Shown: positions 1-7,883 of the stretch, one piece after another | Layout: the number at the start of each line of letters is the position of its first letter | Position numbering within the stretch: the stretch's first letter is position 1 | Made by a program: the position numbers and the translations under genes | Notes under the pieces: model-generated | The model's input: only the letters and a program-made list of their open reading frames with translations | The model's database searches: none | Told to the model about the DNA's origin: nothing | Virus record (IMG/VR): IMGVR_UViG_3300037108_000063 | Span: 1 to 24,472 of that record | Reading direction: 5' to 3' (one strand) | Source of the DNA: a virus | Length of the DNA stretch: 24,472 nucleotides

Positions 1-213
1 TGGGTACCGGATAAGTCGGTCAGGAACGAACCACTCGATCTCGCGGTGCTCTGCCGCGCGGCCGCGGCGGTGTGCGGCATCGATCGCTTCACAGAGGATG
101 AGTGGGCCGAACTTGAGGGAACCGCCCCGGAACCGCCGCCGACCAAGCGCCGGGACGACTACTTTGCCAACCGCCCCGATGGATGGTTCGGCGCCAAGGA
201 CTGGTTCAAATGA
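1..213 (+). CDS. Terminase large subunit, C-terminal fragment (GpA-like)
   Basis: This is the last 70 codons of a gene that begins before the window; frame 1 is open from the first base to the TGA at 211-213. The large terminase is the ATPase and nuclease that packages DNA into the prohead. The visible piece carries RNEPLDLAVLCRAAAA near residues 8-23. This matches the conserved tail of GpA-family terminases, where an R-N-E-x-L-D motif is followed by an Ala-rich helix. A charged, Pro-rich end closing in GWFGAKDWFK follows. The ATPase and nuclease motifs are outside the window. The stop overlaps the next start (ATGA), and the next genes are gpW-like and portal, as in lambda. Family assignment rests on this short motif and on the context. 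Confidence 0.8.
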   Translation, partial: WVPDKSVRNEPLDLAVLCRAAAAVCGIDRFTEDEWAELEGTAPEPPPTKRRDDYFANRPDGWFGAKDWFK

Positions 214-422
214 TCACCGCTACGGAGTTGCAAACCATGCGCGACGCGCTGCAGCGCGCAATCTTCAGCGGTACGCGCCGTGTACAGTTCACCGACCGGG
301 CGGTTGAGTACAACAGCGTCGACGACATGCGGAAGGCGCTCGCCGACATCGACAAAGCGATCGCCACCGCTTCGGGCTCGACGCCGTCCTCTTTCAGCCT
401 CGCCATGCATAGCAGAGACTAG
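210..422 (+). CDS. gpW-like head-tail joining (head completion) protein
   Basis: The product has 70 residues; lambda gpW has 68. The family binds the portal after packaging, stops DNA leaking out and prepares the head for tail attachment. The start chosen is the ATG at 210 that overlaps the terminase stop. A start further upstream would only add residues inside the terminase gene. The protein opens with a helix (ITATELQTMRDALQRAIFSG), continues with a small beta hairpin (RRVQFTDRAVEYNS) and ends with a second helix (VDDMRKALADIDKAIA). That helix-hairpin-helix layout with the 'V-x-F/Y-x-D-R-x-V-x-Y' hairpin is typical of gpW-like proteins. The portal gene starts directly after its stop. Confidence 0.78.
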   Translation: MITATELQTMRDALQRAIFSGTRRVQFTDRAVEYNSVDDMRKALADIDKAIATASGSTPSSFSLAMHSRD

Positions 423-1976
423 ATGAACGCCCTCGACAAAGTGATCGGCTACTTCTCGCCCGAGCGGGCATTTCGGCGCGCGCGGTTTCGTGCGGCAACT
501 GAGACGTTCGCTTACGACGGCGCGAAGTCCGGGCGCCGCACGGACGGATGGGTAGCTGCCGGCGGCGACGCGAACACTGAGATCGGCGCCTCCCTGATCA
601 ACCTGCGCAACCGCTCGCGCGACCTGCTGCGCAATAATCCGTACGCCAGCAAAGCCATCGCCGAACTGGTCGGGAACACGGTGGGAACCGGGATCGTTCC
701 CCAGGCGAAGACGGGGACGCCGGCGCTCGACAAGATCATCGACGCCGAGTGGCTGTACTTCGCTGAGAACTGCGACCCGGGCGGGCAGTTGGACTTCTAC
801 GGGATGCAGGCGCTCATCGTGCGGACGACCGCCGAGAGCGGTGACGGCATCGTTCGGTTCCGGCCGCGGTTGGCACAGGACAATTTCCGTGTGCCACTCC
901 AGTTGCAGGTGCTGGAGGGGGACTTTCTGGATATCTCCAGAACGATGGGCATCGCTACGGGGCACATCGTCCAGGGTGTTCAGTTTAACCTCTTCGGACA
1001 GCGCGAGTCCTACTGGCTTTACAACTACCATCCGGGCGGCGTCTTCATGCTGAATCCCCGCGGCGGGATTCTGAGCCAGCCCGTGCCGGCCGCACAGGTG
1101 ATGCACACCTACTGCATCTTGCGGCCCGGCCAGGTGCGCGGCGTACCGTGGCTCGCGCCCGTCATGCTGGCGATGCGGGACCTCGACGATTACCGCGACG
1201 CGGAGCGCATGCGGAAGAAGACGGAGGCTTGCCTGGCCGGCATCGTCACGCGCCCCGAGGGTTCGGGTGGCCTGCCGCTCGGCGCGAAGTCCACCGACCC
1301 GAAAACCGGGAACACGCTGGAGCGGATGTATCCCGGCATGATCGAGTACTTGAAGCCGGGCGAGGACATCAAATTCAACGCGCCGTCGCCTGCGGGCGGG
1401 TACCGCGACTACCTGATGACCGAACTCCAGGGGATCGGCGCAGGCATCGACGTTCCCTATGAATTGCTGTCCGGGGATTTGTCCAACGTCAACTATTCCT
1501 CGTACCGTGCGGGCATGCTTGGGTTCCGTAACGCGATTGAGGCGTTCCGGTGGTTGACGCTGATCCCGATGTACTGCCGTCCGACGTGGCGGAGGTTCAT
1601 TGACACCCTGGTGTTCATCGGAAAGATCCCCGAGGCGAACTATGGCGTGCAATGGACGGCGCCCAAGTTCGAATCCGTGGATCCGCTGAAGGATGCCATG
1701 GCCGAGTTGAAGCGCATCCGCACCGGCACGTTGACCCTGTCCGAGGCTATCGCGCAGAACGGCTACGACCCCGAGAAGCAGTTGCAGGAAATTAGACGGA
1801 TGAACGATCTGCTCGACGAACTGCAGATCATCCTGGACTGCGATCCGCGCAAAGTGAACGACAAGGGCGTCGAACAGCAGAGCGAGACAGCGCCTGCACT
1901 ACCCGCGAAGCAGACGGGCACGGTGAAACATTCCGCCCGTCAGTGGGATTCGCCGACCAGAAGCTACACCTCGTAA
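423..1976 (+). CDS. Portal protein, lambda gpB-like
   Basis: The product has 517 residues, close to lambda gpB (533). Portals form the dodecameric ring at one head vertex through which DNA enters and leaves and to which the neck attaches. Family features are the early 'R-S-R-D-L-L-R-N-N-P-Y-A-S-K-A-I' segment (about residues 63-78), the following 'GNTVGTGI' glycine segment, and the central 'RDLDDYRDAERMRKKTEA' helix (about residues 254-271). A later stretch, 'GAGIDVPYELLSGDLSNVNYSSYRAG', is the most conserved block of the lambda portal family. The C-terminus is polar and probably flexible. The ATG directly follows the stop of the gpW-like gene, so translation is likely coupled. Confidence 0.93.
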   Translation: MNALDKVIGYFSPERAFRRARFRAATETFAYDGAKSGRRTDGWVAAGGDANTEIGASLINLRNRSRDLLRNNPYASKAIAELVGNTVGTGIVPQAKTGTPALDKIIDAEWLYFAENCDPGGQLDFYGMQALIVRTTAESGDGIVRFRPRLAQDNFRVPLQLQVLEGDFLDISRTMGIATGHIVQGVQFNLFGQRESYWLYNYHPGGVFMLNPRGGILSQPVPAAQVMHTYCILRPGQVRGVPWLAPVMLAMRDLDDYRDAERMRKKTEACLAGIVTRPEGSGGLPLGAKSTDPKTGNTLERMYPGMIEYLKPGEDIKFNAPSPAGGYRDYLMTELQGIGAGIDVPYELLSGDLSNVNYSSYRAGMLGFRNAIEAFRWLTLIPMYCRPTWRRFIDTLVFIGKIPEANYGVQWTAPKFESVDPLKDAMAELKRIRTGTLTLSEAIAQNGYDPEKQLQEIRRMNDLLDELQIILDCDPRKVNDKGVEQQSETAPALPAKQTGTVKHSARQWDSPTRSYTS

Positions 1977-2002
1977 ATCAACAGCTACAGGAAGGAGTCC
2001 TT

Positions 2003-4075
2003 ATGCCCGAAGAAATCACGGGGACAGCGCCGGAGACCGTCCCGGTCGAAGTCATCGCAGCCGCGGCGCAGCCCGAGAGCCAACCGGAACCCCCGGAATT
2101 CCAAGTCGAGCGCTTCACGGTGGTGGCGACCTTCGCTCCGCCGTCGGCCAACGATGACGCCCGCACTATCGACGCGGTCTGGTACACGGGCGCGAAGGTG
2201 CCCCGGTTCGATTGGCGCAGTGGAGAGGAATACGACCTCATCCTCGACATGAAAGGCTGCCGCATGGATCGCCTGAATAACGGCGGTCCCCTGCTGGACT
2301 CGCACAGCGCCTACGGGGTGGAGAGTCAACTCGGCGTGGTGCGAAAGGCATGGGCCAAGAAAGCCACCGGCATGGCCACGATCCAGTTCAGCAAACGCGA
2401 CGCGGTGACGCCGATCTGGAACGACGTCAAGGGCGGCATCATTCAGAACCTCAGCCCCGGCATGTGGATCTACAAGAAAGTCGACACCACGCCGAAGGGC
2501 CAGGAACGCAGGGAATTCACGGCGACGGATTGGGAGCCGTTCGAGATTTCCCTCGTGTCAGTGGCCGCCGATGCGGCTACGAATTTCATGTCGGCGGCGA
2601 TAACGCCACCGGCGCCACCGAGTGTTGTTGAAACGCAACGGGCATCTGCCCACACAAAGGAGACACCTGACATGGAAACGACCACGCAGGACCCGGGCGT
2701 AGAGGCCCGTCAGAACGAAGTTGCCCTCGCCGCGGCGCGCGACGAGGCGGTGAAGGCGGAGCGGTTGCGTGCGAGCACCATTCGCGCGATCGCGACCGGC
2801 CCATTCAAAGTGGAGGAGAGCTTCCTCGCCGCGCTGATTGACGAGGGCGTGTCCGTCGAGACCGCCCGTGAGCGCATCATGACGAAGCTCGATGCCGAGT
2901 ACCGGAAGAACCCCACCGTGCCGATTAACCCGCCCGCCACGTTCGGCGGCAAGGACGAGGTAGACAAGCGGCGCGAGGGGATGGAGGCTGCTTTGCTGCT
3001 GAGGGGCAATCCTCGCGCGCCGCGCGAGATGGTCGAAAAGGGCCGGGAGTTTGCCGGGCTCACCCTGGTGGACATGGCGCGCGAATGCCTGAATGCGGCC
3101 GGCGTGAAGACGCGCGGAATGGACCGGCACGAGATCGCTCGTGTGGCGCTCCAGGGTCGGCACGGGGCGTCCGAGTATTTCGATGGCGCCATGACCACCA
3201 GCGACTTCCCCAACATCCTGGCGAACGTCGCCAACAAGACCCTACGCCAGGCGTATGAGGCGGCGCCCCGTACCTTCGTGCCGTTCTGCCGCCAGGTCAC
3301 CGCGGCCGACTTCAAGCCGGTGAATCGCATTCAGTTGAGCGACATCGCTGCGTTGCAGAAGACCAACGAAAACGGGGAGTTCGTTCGCATCTATCTGGGC
3401 GACTCCAAGGAGTCCTACGCGCTCACGACCTGGGGCGGTATCGTGCCGATCACCCGCAAGGTGGTCCTCAACGACGACCTCCAGGCGTTGACGCGGATTC
3501 CCGCCGGTTTGGGCATCGCGGCCGCCACGCTCGAGAGCGACACCGTGTGGGCCGTGATCACGGCGAACGCGAACATGGCCGATGGCCTGCCTCTGTTCCA
3601 CGCCACGCACAAGAATCTGACGGCCACCAATGGCCTCGCGGCGGTGGCCAATATCACGGCGGCGCGCAAGGCGATGCGCAAGCAGACCGCCCCCAAGGGC
3701 ACGATCCTGAACCTGATCCCCAAGTTCCTGATCATCCCGGCAGCCCTCGAAGGCATTGCAGTCCAAATCACGAATCCCATCAACCTGGCGGCGACCGCAT
3801 CCTCCGCCGATGTGCCCGCGTTCGTGCGCGCCATGGTGCCTATCGTGGAACCGCGGTTGGACGCGGTGGCGAGCGTCGGAGACACGAATTGGTACACGGC
3901 GGCCGACCCGAGCTCGATTGACACGATCGAGTATTGCTACCTCGAGGGGCAGCAGGGTGTCTACATCGAGACCCGGCAGGGCTTCGAGGTGGACGGCGTC
4001 GAGATCAAGGCTCGCCTGGATTTCGCCGCAGCTGCGATCGACTTCCGCGGCCTGCAGAAGAACACTGCCGCTTAG
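2003..4075 (+). CDS. Prohead protease / major capsid protein fusion
   Basis: The product has 690 residues. The start at 2003 is preceded by AGGAG at 1993-1997 with a 5-base spacer; the longer in-frame ORF from 1943 overlaps the portal and has no such signal. Residues 30-200 resemble an HK97-type (S78) prohead protease, with a probable catalytic His101 in LLDSHSAYG and Ser183 in EPFEISLVSVAADAAT. Residues 224-380 are helix-rich and charged, as in a scaffold or delta domain. Residues 385-690 form the capsid domain, with blocks such as TTSDFPNILANVANKTL, TWGGIVPITRKVVLNDDL and LPLFHATHKNL. Protease-capsid fusions are a known protein type in lambda-like phages. The precursor presumably cuts itself to free the shell subunit. 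A second in-frame start at 2672 is described separately. Confidence 0.9.
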   Translation: MPEEITGTAPETVPVEVIAAAAQPESQPEPPEFQVERFTVVATFAPPSANDDARTIDAVWYTGAKVPRFDWRSGEEYDLILDMKGCRMDRLNNGGPLLDSHSAYGVESQLGVVRKAWAKKATGMATIQFSKRDAVTPIWNDVKGGIIQNLSPGMWIYKKVDTTPKGQERREFTATDWEPFEISLVSVAADAATNFMSAAITPPAPPSVVETQRASAHTKETPDMETTTQDPGVEARQNEVALAAARDEAVKAERLRASTIRAIATGPFKVEESFLAALIDEGVSVETARERIMTKLDAEYRKNPTVPINPPATFGGKDEVDKRREGMEAALLLRGNPRAPREMVEKGREFAGLTLVDMARECLNAAGVKTRGMDRHEIARVALQGRHGASEYFDGAMTTSDFPNILANVANKTLRQAYEAAPRTFVPFCRQVTAADFKPVNRIQLSDIAALQKTNENGEFVRIYLGDSKESYALTTWGGIVPITRKVVLNDDLQALTRIPAGLGIAAATLESDTVWAVITANANMADGLPLFHATHKNLTATNGLAAVANITAARKAMRKQTAPKGTILNLIPKFLIIPAALEGIAVQITNPINLAATASSADVPAFVRAMVPIVEPRLDAVASVGDTNWYTAADPSSIDTIEYCYLEGQQGVYIETRQGFEVDGVEIKARLDFAAAAIDFRGLQKNTAA
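2656..2674 (+). promoter_or_regulatory. Internal ribosome binding site and in-frame ATG within the protease-capsid gene
   Basis: AAAGGAGA (2656-2663) lies 9 bases before ATG 2672-2674, which is in frame and codes Met224 of the fusion, just after the predicted protease domain. The signal is as good as those of the annotated gene starts. Initiation here would yield a 467-residue scaffold-capsid polypeptide without protease. The sequence shows the site; its use is inference. Confidence 0.55.
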
Positions 4076-4121
4076 GGCGGTTGAATCAACGTTCCAAGGC
4101 AACGAAAAGGAGAAAAGAATC

Positions 4122-4835
4122 ATGATCAATTTCGTAAAGAGCGGTGACAATCTCACCCTTGCGGCGCCCTACGACGTGCTCTCCGGGGGCGGCTTGAAGG
4201 TGGGTAACGTCTTCGGTGTGGCCGCCTTCGACGCACTCTCGGGCAACAACGTCGAGTGCGAAGTCGAGGGTGTCTACGACCTCGCCAAGGACGCCAGCAC
4301 CTTTGCGCAGGGCGACTTGGCTTACTGGGATGACTCGGCGAAGAAGGTGACTTCGACGGTCGGCAGCAACCTGCTGATCGGAGCGGTCGAGGTGGCCGCC
4401 GCGACGGGCGCCGCCGTTGTACGGGTCACCCTGTTTAGCGTGCCCGGCTTCTCGGGGCAGGCGCACGGCCTCAAGGTGGCGTACGCAAAGTACGACTTTA
4501 GCGTGGATGGCGGTGCCTCCTGTACACCGGCGGTCAGCGACACCATCCCGATCAACGCCGTCGTTTTCGGGGGCACCGTGGTCTCGACGACCGCTGTCGC
4601 CGCCGGCGGAGCGGCCACGGTGTCGATTGGGACCGTTGCCGGTTCCGGCGCCGCGAGCATCCTGGCTGCCACGGCTAAGGCGTCGATGGGGACGAACGCG
4701 CTGGTCGTGCCCACCGCCGTCGCGACGCCGTTCAAGATGAGTGCGGCCGGCAAGATCAACGTCACGATCGCTACCGGCCCTTTGACTGCGGGCGTTATCG
4801 AGGTTTGGGCGCTCTACGCCACAGCCGCGGCGTAA
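4122..4835 (+). CDS. DUF2190 family capsid cement (decoration) protein, extended
   Basis: The product has 237 residues. The start has an AAAAGGAG signal about 9 bases upstream. Residues 1-105 have the small beta-barrel pattern of DUF2190 proteins: MINFVKSGDNLTLAAPYDVLSGG, then GNVFGVAAFDALSG, then 'GDLAYWDDSAKKVT', then 'LIGAVEVAAATGAAVVRV'. DUF2190 proteins are usually about 105-120 residues and act as head decoration or cement proteins, in the position of lambda gpD. Here the barrel continues into a second half (about residues 110-237) rich in Ala, Thr, Val and Gly that reads like a beta-sandwich. It ends in 'GPLTAGVIEVWALYATAAA'. The second half could be a surface-exposed decoration domain; I do not recognise its family. 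The gene follows capsid by 46 bases. Confidence 0.82.
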   Translation: MINFVKSGDNLTLAAPYDVLSGGGLKVGNVFGVAAFDALSGNNVECEVEGVYDLAKDASTFAQGDLAYWDDSAKKVTSTVGSNLLIGAVEVAAATGAAVVRVTLFSVPGFSGQAHGLKVAYAKYDFSVDGGASCTPAVSDTIPINAVVFGGTVVSTTAVAAGGAATVSIGTVAGSGAASILAATAKASMGTNALVVPTAVATPFKMSAAGKINVTIATGPLTAGVIEVWALYATAAA

Positions 4836-4839
4836 ACCC

Positions 4840-5145
4840 ATGGCGGCGTGGTCACAACAATCCGGCTTGGCGAACGCGGCTATCCTGGCCGCGTTCGGCC
4901 AACCGGTTTCTTACCAGCAGGGCGCAGGTGTTCCGTTCACGGTCATCGGCGTCCTGGATAAAAGGACCGACGAGCAACGACACCCCGACACCGTGTACGC
5001 ACGGCTGTTCGTGGCACTGTCCAGCTTTTCGGTGCCGCCTGACCACGCCGATGAGGTCACCGTCGACGGCGCAGTCTACACGGTTTTCGAAGTACTGAAC
5101 GATCCCGCCGGCGGTTGCTGGCTTTCCATTCGCGAGAGGACCTGA
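4840..5145 (+). CDS. Head-tail connector protein, FII-like
   Basis: The product has 101 residues, close to lambda gpFII (117), and the gene sits in the corresponding position between capsid/cement and neck genes. It opens with 'GLANAAILAAFGQPVSYQQG', recalling the N-terminal helix of the phage attachment (FII-like) family in which 'FG-x-P-V-x-Y' leads into the first beta strand. The remainder is a run of short beta strands (TVIGVLDKRTDEQRH; VTVDGAVYTVFEVLNDP). Such proteins attach below the portal and form the binding surface for the tail. The start lies 4 bases after the upstream stop with no clear ribosome site, suggesting reinitiation. Its own stop overlaps the next ATG. Confidence 0.65.
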   Translation: MAAWSQQSGLANAAILAAFGQPVSYQQGAGVPFTVIGVLDKRTDEQRHPDTVYARLFVALSSFSVPPDHADEVTVDGAVYTVFEVLNDPAGGCWLSIRERT

Positions 5146-5600
5146 TGTCGTCGGTACGGGTGTTCTACAAGAAGCAGGTTCGGATCGATCAGATGAACCT
5201 CCGCCAGCAGTCGATGTTCAAGATCGCGACTGTTGGGGTGGCCGCCGTCAAGAACCGCCTGGCGGCCGCGCAAGGTCCGACCGATTCGCCCGCGAAGCCA
5301 CTCACCAAACGGTACGCGATCCAGAAAACAAAACTCGGCAGGGGGAACCGCCGCAACCTGATGATGACCGGCGACATGCTGCGAAACTTTCAGGTGCGCA
5401 CGGTTTCGGATAACAAGGCGAAGGCCAGTAACTCCACTCGCAAGGACCGGCTGAAGGCATGGATCAACCAGAAGATCGAGCCATGGGTGGTGTTCTCGCC
5501 AAAGAACAAGGTGGCGGTGGCGGAGTCCGCTCGTCGGGTTCTGCAGGAGATGACGCCGAAGCTGATCCTGGAACGGGCCCTCGGCGGTAAACAACGATGA
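5145..5600 (+). CDS. Minor tail / neck protein, Z-like position
   Basis: The product has 151 residues. The ATG at 5145 overlaps the previous TGA and has GAGAGGA about 5 bases upstream, so I prefer it over the in-frame start at 5115. The protein is basic in its first two thirds: 'PLTKRYAIQKTKLGRGNRRNL' followed by 'MTGDMLRNFQVRTVSDNKA'. It ends in a helix, 'VAVAESARRVLQEMTPKLILERAL'. The 'M-T-G-x-M-L-R-x-F-x-V' segment followed by a late helix is like tail-completion and neck proteins of the HK97 gp10/lambda Z kind, which close the tail end or join it to the head. Assignment relies mainly on gene order (FII, Z, U, V). The stop overlaps the next gene as ATGA. Confidence 0.6.
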   Translation: MSSVRVFYKKQVRIDQMNLRQQSMFKIATVGVAAVKNRLAAAQGPTDSPAKPLTKRYAIQKTKLGRGNRRNLMMTGDMLRNFQVRTVSDNKAKASNSTRKDRLKAWINQKIEPWVVFSPKNKVAVAESARRVLQEMTPKLILERALGGKQR

Positions 5601-6070
5601 TCGACACCTCTGTGCTGGTAGACAACTTCGTCGTTGTCCTGCGCGACATACCCGAACTGGTCGAGGAGATGGGCGGCGATCCGGAGCGGATCTACGCCTA
5701 CCACGACCAGTACCCGAAGAAAGTAAGTCTGGCGCACGCCATCCACCAGATGCCCGCACCGTCGATCATGGCGGTGTGGCAGGGCACGGCGCCCGGCGCG
5801 TTCGGCGGGTTCGATGTGTGGAAGCATCAGGTCACGTTGTTCCTGCGTGCGCGGGAGACATTCGATGGCGAGCCGCCGACTCCGTATCAACGGATGTTCC
5901 GGCTCATCACCAAAGGCGCTCCGGCCGCGAGCGGTGTGGCGATGAACGTGGTGACCGTTCACCCCAATTGCTACCCGATGGACCTCCCGTCGATCGGGCG
6001 GCAGACGGATGCGGAGGGACTGGACTATTTCGAAGTGCCCATCACATTTACGGAGATAGGCGATGAATGA
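5597..6070 (+). CDS. Tail terminator-like protein, U-like position
   Basis: The product has 157 residues. The gene starts at the ATGA overlap with the Z-like gene and precedes the tail tube gene, where lambda U and related terminators lie. Terminators form a ring that caps the finished tube and meets the neck. Visible features are an N-terminal helix (TSVLVDNFVVVLRDIPELVEEM), then short strands such as 'APSIMAVWQGTAP', 'KHQVTLFLRAR' and 'YFEVPITFTEIGDE'. A helix-plus-beta-sheet layout ending in a strand suits the terminator fold. There is no diagnostic motif, so the name comes from size and position. Confidence 0.58.
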   Translation: MIDTSVLVDNFVVVLRDIPELVEEMGGDPERIYAYHDQYPKKVSLAHAIHQMPAPSIMAVWQGTAPGAFGGFDVWKHQVTLFLRARETFDGEPPTPYQRMFRLITKGAPAASGVAMNVVTVHPNCYPMDLPSIGRQTDAEGLDYFEVPITFTEIGDE

Positions 6071-6227
6071 ACCGACCCGCGTTTGGATGCGCCCACCCTG
6101 GGGGCGCGGTGAGCCGAAAGAGGTTGATGCGACGCCCGACGTGCTCACGCCCCTCATGATTTCCGGCTGGGCTCAGTGCGAGCCGCCGACCAACGAGCAG
6201 GAGGTAACGACCAATGTCCACGACTAG
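6063..6227 (+). CDS. Small hypothetical tail-region protein (54 aa)
   Basis: This short ORF overlaps the terminator gene by 8 bases and the tail tube start by 14 bases. It has GGAG about 8 bases before its ATG. It reads MNEPTRVWMRPPWGRGEPKE in its first part, then VDATPDVLTPLMISGWAQCE, then a polar end. The 'V-W-M-x-x-P-x-G-x-G-E-P-x-E-V-x-A-T-x-x-x-L-x-P-L-M-x-x-G-W' pattern looks like a genuine small domain rather than random translation. Similar short proteins that end in a 'G-W' motif occur beside phage tail genes. The tail tube ribosome site lies within it, so its translation may help load the next gene. Function unknown. Confidence 0.6.
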   Translation: MNEPTRVWMRPPWGRGEPKEVDATPDVLTPLMISGWAQCEPPTNEQEVTTNVHD

Positions 6228-7254
6228 GCTGCAAGAGGTCCTGGTCTGCTTCGGGAAGAAGAAGCAGGCCGATATCGCGACGGCGCAGGTTGCCGCCGAC
6301 ATGTGGCGGTTCAGCAAGTTGAACGCCGCGCTCGCGAATCCGAAACTTGCGACCGAAAACGACGCCGAGGAGTACGGCAAGGGCCACGAGTTCCCGACCG
6401 CCACGTTCAAGACGGCATGGGACGTGGGCGCCACGCTGGAGAAGTATCTCAGTGCGGAGATCGGTGCGTGGGCGGTCGCGTTCGCGTTGGGCAAGGTTGT
6501 CAAGAGCGGTGCTGGCCCGTACGTGTACACCTGCACTCCGCTCATGCCTGCGGCTGGCGATGCCGCGGAGTTGCCGTACCTCTCCTACGTCGAGCAGATC
6601 CGGCCTGGCGGCGGCGTCGTCCTCGACCGGCAGGCGGTCGGCCTGGCTGTCGAGGGGTTCCAGATCACCGTTGGCTCCGGTCCTGGCCGCGCCAACAGCA
6701 AGATCAGCGTCGAGTTGGTCGGGTCCGGCAAGGTCATCGACTCCGCGACCGGCATTACGATGCCCGCCGCGACCACGGAGAAGCTCCTGCCCTCCGCTTC
6801 GTTGACGCTCTCGATCAACGGCGTGGACTATGTGACCAACAAGAACATCGTCTCCCTGGAAACGGGCTGGAAGAACAACATCCGGATGGACGCAGGCTTC
6901 TTCCCCGGCTCCGGCTTCCAGACGGCGGGCGACGGGTCCACCGGCGCGATCCGCGGCAGGCTGGAATTTGGCAATCGCGTCGGCAATCTGAAGTTCGTCG
7001 CGCGGTTCATGAACGGGTCGGACGAGTACACGAAGCTCAAGGCGCAGACCGCCGGCACGGCGGTCGTGACGCTGGCGTACGACGCGAACAACTCGCTCCA
7101 GTTGACGTGGCAGCAGGTCACCTACTCCGTGGTGGAGATCGCGGAGACGGACCAGATCCTCACGGTCGCGGTCGAGTGCCTGCCGATGTACCACGTCACG
7201 AACGGCATCCTCACGGCGGTCGGCAAGACGGTCGTGGACGCAATCTGCTCATAA
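6214..7254 (+). CDS. Major tail tube protein
   Basis: The product has 346 residues. AGGAGGT at 6199-6205, 8 bases before the ATG, is the strongest ribosome site in the window and fits a protein needed in many copies. The sequence is beta-rich with regularly spaced Gly: 'TATFKTAWDVGATLEKYLSAEIGAWAVAFALG', 'QAVGLAVEGFQITVGSGPG', 'NKNIVSLETGWKNNIRMDAG' and 'RGRLEFGNRVGNLKFVARFM'. This resembles the phage tail tube families in which stacked rings surround the DNA channel. It is longer than lambda gpV (246) but within the range of larger tube proteins. It lies directly before the chaperone pair and tape measure, as expected. Confidence 0.8.
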   Translation: MSTTRLQEVLVCFGKKKQADIATAQVAADMWRFSKLNAALANPKLATENDAEEYGKGHEFPTATFKTAWDVGATLEKYLSAEIGAWAVAFALGKVVKSGAGPYVYTCTPLMPAAGDAAELPYLSYVEQIRPGGGVVLDRQAVGLAVEGFQITVGSGPGRANSKISVELVGSGKVIDSATGITMPAATTEKLLPSASLTLSINGVDYVTNKNIVSLETGWKNNIRMDAGFFPGSGFQTAGDGSTGAIRGRLEFGNRVGNLKFVARFMNGSDEYTKLKAQTAGTAVVTLAYDANNSLQLTWQQVTYSVVEIAETDQILTVAVECLPMYHVTNGILTAVGKTVVDAICS

Positions 7255-7265
7255 GGACACTTTCG

Positions 7266-7883
7266 ATGGACACCAACGCTCCTGTTTTCGACGCCACCCG
7301 GCCGGTGGCGATTCAACTCCGTGGCCCGGACGGTACGAAGACCGTCCGGGTCCGCTTTCCTTCCGACGACGAGTGGGCCGAACGCCAGCGCCGCCGCAAG
7401 GTCATCGTGAAGCAACTCGGGCGCGGGATCTCTGAAACGACGATCCCGAACGGCGAGGATATCGACGCCGCGCTGCTGGCGAAGATCCGCTCCGAGGAGG
7501 GGCCCGAAGTCGATGCGTTCGAGGCGCAGAAGGTTATCGAGCAGTTGGCCACCTGCGACGTGGACGACGTGGTGCTGGCGGGCGACTCGTTCCGTGTCGT
7601 CCTGCGCGTCTTGGGCGGTACCGTGGCGCACCTCCTGAAGATGCCCTCCGCGAAGGACGTGAACCAGTACCGGCACGGCTTCGCGCGCGTACTGGACCTG
7701 CCGTTCAACCGGCAGGAGTTGACCATCAACGTGCGCGCGGCCGGCGATCTGTATAAGAAGCTCACCGATGCGACCGAAGGGTACGCCGGCGACGTTCCTG
7801 TCATCCACCAGGCCGTCGCGGTCAAAGCCGCCATCGACGCGCTCGACGCCTCCTTCCAGGAGGATCGGGACGCAAATTTTTAG
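7266..7883 (+). CDS. Tail assembly chaperone, short form (G-like)
   Basis: The product has 205 residues and is the zero-frame product of a frameshift pair. Such chaperones coat the tape measure during tail assembly and are absent from the virion. The start at 7266 follows the tube stop by 11 bases with AAGGAC upstream; an in-frame extension further upstream overlaps the whole tube gene and is rejected. The sequence begins with a beta region (RPVAIQLRGPDGTKTVRVRFPSDDEWAERQRR) and continues with helices, such as 'AFEAQKVIEQLATCDVDDVVL' and 'LKMPSAKDVNQYRHGFARVL'. It ends in 'FQEDRDANF' at a slippery site directly before the TAG. Assignment rests on position between tube and tape measure plus the frameshift architecture. 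Confidence 0.8.
   Translation: MDTNAPVFDATRPVAIQLRGPDGTKTVRVRFPSDDEWAERQRRRKVIVKQLGRGISETTIPNGEDIDAALLAKIRSEEGPEVDAFEAQKVIEQLATCDVDDVVLAGDSFRVVLRVLGGTVAHLLKMPSAKDVNQYRHGFARVLDLPFNRQELTINVRAAGDLYKKLTDATEGYAGDVPVIHQAVAVKAAIDALDASFQEDRDANF
7874..7880 (+). other. -1 ribosomal frameshift slippery heptamer (A AAT TTT)
   Basis: In the zero frame the codons are GCA AAT TTT TAG, so AAATTTT at 7874-7880 has the canonical X-XXY-YYZ form, immediately followed by the stop. Slipping back one base places the ribosome on TTA GCG GGG GAG (from 7880), a frame open to 8206. A possible stimulatory stem pairs 7883-7889 with 7909-7915 (seven pairs including one G-U), but the 2-base spacer is shorter than usual. 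Confidence 0.8.

Noticed and set aside
159-1652. Open minus-strand frame of 497 codons
   Set aside because: It is antisense to the portal gene and the gpW-like gene, both of which have family motifs.
6303-7883. Long form of the chaperone gene starting within the tail tube gene
   Set aside because: The extra N-terminus is an out-of-frame reading of the tube gene; ATG 7266 follows the tube stop with a ribosome site.
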